Source: Dermanyssus gallinae
Taxonomy: Eukaryota > Arthropoda > Arachnida > Mesostigmata > Dermanyssidae
Direction of reading: 5' to 3'
Assembly (NCBI GenBank): GCA_003439945.1
Contig: QVRM01006433.1
Location: 62,001 to 126,000 of the forward strand
Length of the DNA stretch: 64,000 bases
Shown: positions 56,782 through 64,000 of the stretch, one piece after another
How positions within the stretch are numbered: position 1 is the stretch's first letter
How the letters are laid out: every line of letters starts with the position of its first letter
Made by a program: the position numbers and the translations under genes
Notes under the pieces: model-generated
What the model was told of the DNA's origin: nothing
What the model saw: the letters and a program-made list of their open reading frames with translations, nothing else
Database searches by the model: none

Positions 56782-57136
56782 TTAGTGATAGCCGTTGGCA
56801 AAGGCGGCCGCCATGAGCGGCCCCATCGAGACGGTGAGCGGCGGGAAGCCCGAGGGCTGCGGGGACGTGGCCGTCTGCACGTAGCTGACGCCACTCGTAT
56901 CGCCGCACGCCGACGTTGTATAGAGCTCCTGGATGCCGGCCGCCGACCGCAGGGAGCCGGGACTGGCCGTGCTACCTGCGGCCCCCACGGCGCCACCGGC
57001 GCCGGCCACCCCACCGACGCCTGCAACCGCGCCCGAGCCGAACGCCTGCTGGCCGCGCGCACCCACCGGCCCCGCTCCGTTAGCTGGCGAGGCGGGGGCT
57101 GCAGCAAAACCTTGTGGCCCGTAGCTGTTGATCACT
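56782..57136 (-). CDS. Probable terminal coding exon of an unidentified gene (partial)
   Basis: On the minus strand, a strong acceptor gtgtatctcttgcag is followed by TGATCAACAGC. With one base from an upstream exon this reads INSYGPQGFAAAPASPANGA, then a Gly/Ala-rich linker (GAVAGVGGVAGAGGAV), and ends VSYVQTATSPQPSGF, PPLTVSMGPLMAAAFANGYH and a TAA. Composition is GC-rich in an otherwise AT/T-rich area, and the ending looks like the disordered C-terminus of a transcription factor or RNA-binding protein, which I cannot name. The + strand frames over the same bases are shadows. Upstream exons lie to the right, possibly beyond the window. Confidence 0.55.
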
Positions 57137-57359
57137 GCAAGAGATACACGCCCGTACGGTCATACGTTCGTCCATTTAGCCCTCATTCCGAATCGTCGTA
57201 ATTCAATAAATGTTCAAGTTCAAACGTCGTTTAGTCACAAAACGGAGCAATAAAAAGGTTTAGGCCTAATTAAACAAATAGGATTTCAAAGGCAAAGTCT
57301 GGGTGCACAAACTCGTTGCAAGGCCGTTTGGGGCCAATATGCAGGACGATAAACCCCCG

Positions 57360-57390
<31 letters not shown>

Positions 57391-58424
57391 CAGCCCAAAA
57401 TGCCTGTACATATATGATACGCATATTATTATTAAATTTATCGCTATTTTCCTAAAACACTGAATTCCCTTGATTTTAGGTTAAACTGAACATTGGAAAG
57501 TGAAGGTGATCATTAATAGGTATATTTAGGATAGAAGATGTGCTAAGGATTGTTGTAGTTTTTATTATTGCTGTTGCTTTTTGTGCGCTGTAAATTTTGT
57601 CGTTGTTGTTATTGACGCTTCGCTTCTGTTGCTTGTTACTCTTAATGATCGTGTGAGTGCGGATATTATTTATATTTGGAAAAATACTTATTTTTCATCT
57701 TTTGTTTGTATTGTTATTATTATAATTATTAATTATTTTCTACTGTTAGAATATTAGTGTTATAATGTTTCTTTTTTTAAATTATATAATTGTAAATATG
57801 TGTTTAGCCACTGTAAATTACGTTATTTTCATACTATTCGTGTTTGCTATTATCGTCGTATTTCCTTATATTGTCATTGTTGTTGTTATTAGCTGCTGAT
57901 ATTGTTGTGGTTTTCTTTACCTGATAATGCTTGCGTTAGCAACGGCGGAGACGCTTGTTGTCCGTTTAGCTCGACTACAACAAGAACGACAAGAAAGAAA
58001 ATTATATAATTAATAAACAACTGTTTTTAGTACAGCTACTACTACTATTACCATGAAGCCATTATGTGACTACGGTACATCGGTATTTTTGTAAGTTGGG
58101 TTCGGTGGAGCGGGATGGGATGGAGGGTACATTGCGAGTTGGTTTGGGTACAGCGTTAGGAGCGGGGGATCCTGTGGGACCGCAGCGCGGACCAAGCGGG
58201 GGGGGGGGGGGACAGGGCGAGCTCTGTGTGTTCTATTCTTATCGTCATGACATCGCCGCACCGCTAGGTGAACAAACTCGACAATGCTCTAAGTCATCGC
58301 TCTTCGCACTACTACTACTACTACTATTACTACTATTCGAGCATTCAGTCGCACAAGCGGCATCGTCGGGCGGTGCGCTACAGTGAAGCATGCATTGTTG
58401 TATCGACTCCCCCCTCTCTCTCTC

Positions 58425-58428
<4 letters not shown>
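57137..58428. other. Probable intron of the minus-strand gene, nothing recognised
   Basis: AT-rich, with a short (TA)n at about 57364-57390, trinucleotide runs and a G-run at about 58198-58210. No exon seen. Confidence 0.35.

Positions 58429-58469
<41 letters not shown>
58429..58469. repeat. (TA)n
   Basis: About 41 bp pure tract following a short (CT)n. Confidence 0.95.
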
Positions 58470-58472
<3 letters not shown>

Positions 58473-59004
58473 TTTATAATTATCTCGATCCCAGCTAACT
58501 GCTAGTTAGTTACTAGTTACGGTATGCCGGAGACCCGTTCTCTCTGGATGCATCTCTCTCGATGCGTCGCCTGCTTCTGAACGAGCCGTGGCATTTGCAC
58601 GGACACACGCCGAACGTTCGGAGCGAGAAGTACAGCAGCACTACGGTAAGGGTACCGGCTAATTTTACGTGTCATGCAAGTGGTTGCGGCTGTCTGTCTG
58701 TCACGTGTGTGGTCATCGTCAAGTGTACGACAGGAGTAGGCCAGGAAGAAGACGCTATGAAGAGAGACAGCTACAACAAAATCAAGTGCCTAGACATAGA
58801 TTGTACGTCACAGTAGACGGGCGCCAAGTGTTACTGTCGATTGATACCAGCTTACCGCATTGATACGGTTATGTGCAACAGAAATGGATGAAATTTCCCG
58901 CTATTTTCCATCTGACTCAAGGCACTTAATACTCTCCCAATTGCTTGTCTGAGATGAATAAAGTTACCCCTCGCCCGGAGAAACCACTGTTTACATCATA
59001 ACTG

Positions 59005-59006
<2 letters not shown>

Positions 59007-59060
<54 letters not shown>
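59007..59060. repeat. (TA)n
   Basis: About 54 bp pure dinucleotide tract. Confidence 0.95.
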
Positions 59061-59064
<4 letters not shown>

Positions 59065-59697
59065 TTTAAGGGCATTTATCTAAGTACATCGTTAACTCGA
59101 AAAGTGTTTCTGCAAATAGGTGCAATTCAATATATAGACGTTGGCTTATGTTCTTCTTGGGACATCCGGTAGTAACAAGCTCCAACGGCGTTAACGTTAA
59201 CTTTCACTGTGCTGAAGTGGCTTTGGTAGCCAAGACTGAAGCTAGTGTATTGCCTACGTTTGACAGTTTAACAAGCCTTGCCGTATTACCTACGAAACAC
59301 ATAGAGCTTTTCAACTTGACACATTGCTTTAGAGAACGAATTTCCTGGCGTCCTTCTAAAAATTGTCTCCACTTAACTTAATAAAAGGATCACGCTTTGT
59401 TTTTGGGAAATATGCCGAAATCAGCCATCGTACGTCACTTGCCCAGTTGTAAAAAATCGTCGTGAATAATATATCCCGATACGGTTTCAATTGAGTTTTT
59501 TTGCGCTTCATTTCTCTATACGTACTTATGCAAAGCGGCCTAAAAACAACTCAGTTTTTGCTGCAACTTAGAACTCGGACATTTATTGCCCACTTTACGC
59601 GTCGCCTGCAGAAAATAATGCAGGATATGATCGCAAACTGTTGTGTGCTCGCTGCCGGAAGCCAGCAAAAGATTAGCAGCAAAGGTTAGCAACCGAG

Positions 59698-59893
59698 CAA
59701 GATGGCTTAGTGGCAAAAGCCTTTGTCTTGCATTCGGGAAAACTGGGTTCGAGACCCAGACCGGCCACTCTGAAATTGGTTTGCATGGTTTCCCATTTAG
59801 ACAAGGTAAATGCCGGAGTGAATTAAATTAGCCATGACATGAAAAAACCGTACACGGGCAATTGGCTTTACGGCAAATCTACAAAAAAAAAAT
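59698..59893 (+). repeat. tRNA-derived SINE with conserved arthropod tail
   Basis: A box tggcttagtggc (59703-59714), consensus B box ggttcgagacc (59746-59756), then a tail reading ggtttgcatggtttcccat, caaggtaaatgccgg and ttagccatgac, and a poly(A)-like end at 59882-59893. The ggtttccca..caaatgccgg tail is shared by several arthropod SINE families (Talua/Talub type). Box spacing is normal for Pol III promoters. It is unrelated in body to the Ruka-like SINEs in this window. Confidence 0.8.
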
Positions 59894-60882
59894 AAGGTTT
59901 CTAAGCACCAAAAAGGGGCTACAGTGTGTGAAGTAGAGGCTGAAGGTTCTCGGAAATAGTTTAGAGTATATGTTTAGGCCCACGCGTACTGTGTAAACAA
60001 ATTACTCGTAAAACATGTACTTCAGAAAGCTTTGAACACGGCCTTGCGGCAGGCTAAGTAAATTGTCCACTTTCGTCAGCGTCCCATATACATAGAGAAT
60101 ATATAGCTATATATCTTGTCTCGTCTCGGCTACCGATACCATCGACATGGCATCGGTAGTCGTCCATCAAAATGGCGATGATTTGTTTACAGTAAATGCC
60201 ATAAATGAATTAAATCTTGTAATAAAATAAGCTCATATTTTTTCTCTCATTATACTCCTGTGTTTTAAGGCGCTAGATCACATGTATGTATTGATATAAT
60301 TTAATCGGGATTGGTATTGAGCAACGTTATTGTTTACGTTAGAACTGATTACAGCTGATAGATGTGCCGCATGTAAGTAACGAGTCCCCTCGACAAACAT
60401 GTTTCAGACAACACTTTTAAAAGTAGCATAATTCTATGTGTACTGAGATATTTGTTCTGCAATGTTCGACTTTGTTCGGTCATGACCGGTCATAAAGACC
60501 ACTTCAGCCTTCACCTGATCTGATGAAAAACTAATTAAAGACCATACAAATAATTTTCTGGGTCCTGAAGATTAATCTACGACACGCTGAATAATAGGCT
60601 ATACTTTCTTTGAATATATATATATATATCCTATTATGCACCAACTGCAACCGACTACCCGTCGACGTCATTGCTTTGCGAAACCATATTTACTAGGGAA
60701 TTCGAATAACCTATATGCATGAGGTTATATATAACTTAATAAACAAACGTATATATGTGTTTGAAGAGATCAACATTAGTTCTCCACGTTTCCTTTGAAA
60801 GTAACTGCGTCGTAACGTGAACACCACCGTCATATCAAGCCGCATGGTCCATTGTCAGCATGTGATACCTGGACTCCCATAG

Positions 60883-60913
<31 letters not shown>

Positions 60914-61080
60914 AGAGACCCAGAGAATAATATAGGGAGAGAGGGAGGGGATGGAAGGCTGCCTAACGCCGTAGTTGTTTCCGGCTGATGTTATCAGCGT
61001 TCGTTCTGAGCAAGTCGTGGCTACCACTACAGCGGACGAACTCACACGTCACTATTGTCATTACTGTACAGGCCCACAAC
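59894..61080. other. Nothing recognised
   Basis: AT-rich sequence with short (TA)n at about 60616-60630 and 60882-60904. No coding signal. Confidence 0.4.
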
Positions 61081-61204
61081 CTGCGGGTCCGCCAGCCGAC
61101 AGGACACCACTTGTCCCGCTTTGCCCTGGACCACGACCCCCGTTCGGTGGTGAGGATGCGGAGGAGGAGGGGGGAGGAGGCGGAGCCGTTGGCTGCTCGA
61201 ACTC
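61081..61204 (-). CDS. Weak candidate upstream exon of the minus-strand gene
   Basis: The minus strand is open from about 61255, with a Pro/Ser-rich then Gly-rich reading (PPNGGRGPGQSGTSGVLSAG) and a donor-like GCAG/gttgtg at 61081/61080. The phase (one base left over) fits the acceptor at 57136, giving GGPA-V-INSYGPQG across the junction. The left boundary of the reading is clear but its acceptor is not. Low-complexity composition can mimic coding, so this is only a candidate. Confidence 0.2.
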
Positions 61205-61259
61205 GATGATCAGGCAACCAATGTAGGTAATTGGCCATAGCCAAAGCTGGCACACCTCA

Positions 61260-64000
61260 GCATAGCGTGCTTCGTTTGTTTGTGTTGTTAGCAGTGCGAA
61301 TTGTTATTTCCTTGTTCAGGAGGAAGGGGAGATGAGATCACGGAGTCAGCCTTCCTCGGCCTGTCTTTGCATAGTACGGTCCTCAGCAGTGGCCTATTTC
61401 CATGCTATTTCAGTGGGCGTGGCGGTACGTGTATATATATAATATTTGTGGTTGTTTTGATGCGTTTGTTTCGCTGTTTGGATTAGCCACATGAGTGGGC
61501 CGCTGCTTGTGTGTGATGATGTACGAGTATGTGCGAGTCTGCGTGTTTGTGCGTGAAAGTGGGACGGAGTAGGCGATTCGATGGTTAGATGAGCCGGCCC
61601 AATGTCCCAACAAACACGTTGTGGGTTGTCACATACTATCTGTCACCCACTGCGTCGTCCTGCATCATTGTACAGTAGTGTACACTTTGTGCCCCCCCCC
61701 CCCCACGCACATTGTTGTTTCGTGGCACTGGGCCCATGCAAAAACAACCGCGATTGGGCAATGGGTTAGTCCGACAATAGCGGCTGGCTGCTAGCTTTAC
61801 TATTGCCACTGCTGCTACTACTACTACTATTACGACGACAACACTGATGCGGGAAGCGGGCTCAATTCGGGCATAGCGGTGCGCTCCTTTCACAGCTGCG
61901 ATTGGTCACCTGTTACGTGAAGGAAGCTGAAAGCCATGGTCCCATTACTACTTCTGATGAGGTACACGGGTACTGTGGTTGTTACTACAAGTACTACTGC
62001 TAATACTACGAATTAGGGTTAGAATTCTTTGACCACGGAGGTCAACAGAGGCCAGTCACATGCTGATGCTGGGGTGGCGGTGGTCTTCTCTTCGACGAGC
62101 AAATAAGCTATTGTATAAAGGTATGGGAAACTGCGACTAGTTGAAGTAGTAGTTCAAGCATCTTGTGGGAGCAGAAGATTTACACTTGTTTTTTTTTTGG
62201 CTCATCATCATGGGTCGTTGTGGGTGACGACACATCAAGGCGAACTGCGAAAGCCACTGTCATTTTTGATAGGAGCTGTCGCAGTAAGGCAGAGGTCGAC
62301 GGCAAGATGGGCAAGGGGTCATTATTAAGAGATAATGCCTTCTTCCTGCACCCCTAGAGGGCAAAGAAGGGGTGTTGTTGTAGCTTAGCTAATCAAGTCT
62401 ATCCGCCGTTTGGAGACTGCGTTACTTCACTGCCCAGCTCTATCCATCGCCCAATTTAAAAGTTCTTAGTAGCCAGTTAGTTAGCCACTCGAGAGTAATT
62501 GGCAACAACCTCGCGGGCGTTTCTCTGGGATATGCCGCCTCTTAAAATACTCGCCTACCTACCGGACCGAGACCGAAATCCAAACTTCGAGCTTTTCGAT
62601 ACAAATGGTGCCGTGTTCAGCTTTATTTTCACCGGGGTGGTATCGCGTAACACTACAATTGCACATGCAAACAGGATCGACAAACCGAGGAGGGGAACAG
62701 AATAGAATGCGCTTTAAGAGGGCCAATTTTTGCTAGGCTTGAGTAGACGGGAGTGTCGTACGGTTATAAATGAACGAACTTATACCGACAGCTACTGTAC
62801 AGTGTAAGGAAAGCTCATCTGCCAGCCAGGGAAGATGTACGATGCCAGGGCGTGTATTATGCCTATAATACGCATACAAAAACGAAAACATTCTTAACAG
62901 GGCAAAAGCCTCTACAAGAGACGATACGATACATTGGCTCTTCCTGTTAGTCGATTGTCTGCATAATGAACAATGCGAGCAATAGCGTGGGTCCAGCTCT
63001 AGAGGTCCGCTCGTTCCAGAAAAGGTCCACCAGCATGTTCATCAGCAGTGGGAGTAGAGGGACGATAGGCTAATCACGAGGTCACAGGCTGTCGCCAGAG
63101 AAGGCTTCTACGAGAGACAATACCTTATAGGTGCCCCTGTCGGCTGGCACCAGCAGCAAGGCTCATTGCAATACCATCGTCATACAGTAATAGAACCTAA
63201 CTGCATGTCGGGATGCCGCGTGGTGCTCTAGGAACGATGCAACAAGACAATCTGACGACTCGTCGGAATTATAGGATAAATGAAAAACACGTCAATTGTT
63301 ACCGCCCGCCACAAGCGGCGCCATAGGGTGGATGCGCCGTCAACCCGTGCTTCGCAGCGCGTTTGGACGACCTTTTCGTTTCGGGTAGCGAACAACAGAC
63401 CAAGTGGATGAACTCGACCAAGCGCTTGATAGCCCGAGGTGCGGGGTGGCCGTGCGGCAATGATTGCTGTTTTTTGCAAATATATGATTGTTGCAGGCTG
63501 ATGCTGCTTTTTCGACACACCAGCAGCGCAGCGGACGACTTCCCGGAGTTCAGGCAAATAAGGGATAGGAACACGCGGAGCGGGGCTTAGTCGGGTACGT
63601 AAGCACGGGCTCACCTGGCTAGCAGCGACAGCAGCTAAGCACCTGTGTGGCCTGCTGTGATAGACAGGGGCACGCGCTCTTCGGCGACGAGTGAGAGAAG
63701 CAGTACCACCCACCACACTCAATCAAAGCGTCTTATCTTTGATTGAGTGACCCAGTAGAACGACGAGGAAGAAGAACGACGTTGATGCGGGGCGAGGAAC
63801 CTATAAGAAGCCTCAAAATGGCTAACCCGAAATAGGGCCACTCAATCTGGTGGTAGGTAGGTCCAGTGACGTACTTTCGTCGGCTTTGCCTGCCGCCGAC
63901 CGCGCCGGAGTGTGGCGATGGTAGTTCCTGTTGATCGTAGCCGTATTCCGCCAGACTCGACCCAGGCAGAAACCCAGGTGGTCCTTCAACGGGGAATAAG
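61260..64000. other. Nothing firmly recognised
   Basis: Includes a CTA/TAC-type run at 61810-61835 (minus strand GTA) and several open frames of 60-160 codons (for example 62499-62705 +, 63228-63722 -) without any recognisable motif. A good donor-like CAG/gtgagc is on the minus strand near 63618, but no exon could be defined around it. Confidence 0.35.

Noticed and set aside
62499..62705. 68-codon + strand frame starting MATTSRAFLWDMPP
   Set aside because: Reads like protein in places but matches nothing I recognise, is short and isolated; not enough to call a gene.
63228..63722. 164-codon minus-strand frame
   Set aside because: GC-rich stretch open in three frames; a donor-like site lies inside it but no exon could be defined.
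1..64000. CRISPR arrays, operons, bacterial genes
   Set aside because: No regularly spaced identical repeats with unique spacers and no prokaryotic gene organisation; split exons and retrotransposons show a eukaryotic nuclear genome.

Overview
This is a window of nuclear DNA from an arthropod, most likely a chelicerate (mite or tick). The clues are split coding exons with GT-AG (and one GC-AG) introns, AATAAA signals, nested non-LTR retrotransposons, mariner/Tc1 remains, a gypsy-like LTR element, tRNA-derived SINEs (one type resembling the tick Ruka family) and more than twenty long (TA)n tracts. There is no sign of bacterial or organellar organisation. The lineage is inferred from repeat and gene similarity read by eye.

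Two host genes are well supported. On the + strand, 2776-7462 encodes the V-ATPase V0 subunit d (VhaAC39 / ATP6V0D) in three coding exons, giving 349 aa. On the - strand, 14779-12769 encodes a COA8/APOPT1-like mitochondrial protein (172 aa) in four short exons; its last intron is GC-AG. A third host-like gene that I cannot identify runs on the + strand from 20398 to about 30488 in four phase-compatible exons (270 aa). A fourth candidate is on the - strand at the right end: the best piece is a terminal coding exon at 56782-57136, with weaker candidate exons at 56192-56401 and near 61081-61204.

The spaces between and inside the genes are full of transposable elements. V-ATPase intron 1 holds a (TA)n palindrome and a dead mariner. 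At 8.2-11.1 kb a LINE is interrupted by a minus-strand R1-clade insertion with a perfect 11-bp target-site duplication. A Ruka-like SINE sits in COA8 intron 1. At 17.7-19.0 kb there is a gypsy-type LTR element that lost nearly all its interior, and at 21.8-22.3 kb an older relative of its LTR. Inside the introns of the unidentified gene lie a CR1/L2-like LINE (22.6-23.9 kb) and a nearly intact LINE (about 25.5-28.8 kb) that split an older RT element. More RT fragments lie at 28-201, 31.7-33.0 kb (minus strand) and 33.5-33.8 kb.

From about 34.9 to 56 kb I see no convincing gene. That stretch is dominated by (TA)n and by GTT/GTC/GCT/ATT-type trinucleotide runs with a consistent strand bias (T-rich, A-poor on the + strand). 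One reading is a very long non-coding transcript part (3' UTR or intron) of the minus-strand gene whose last coding exon lies just to its right; that is inference only.
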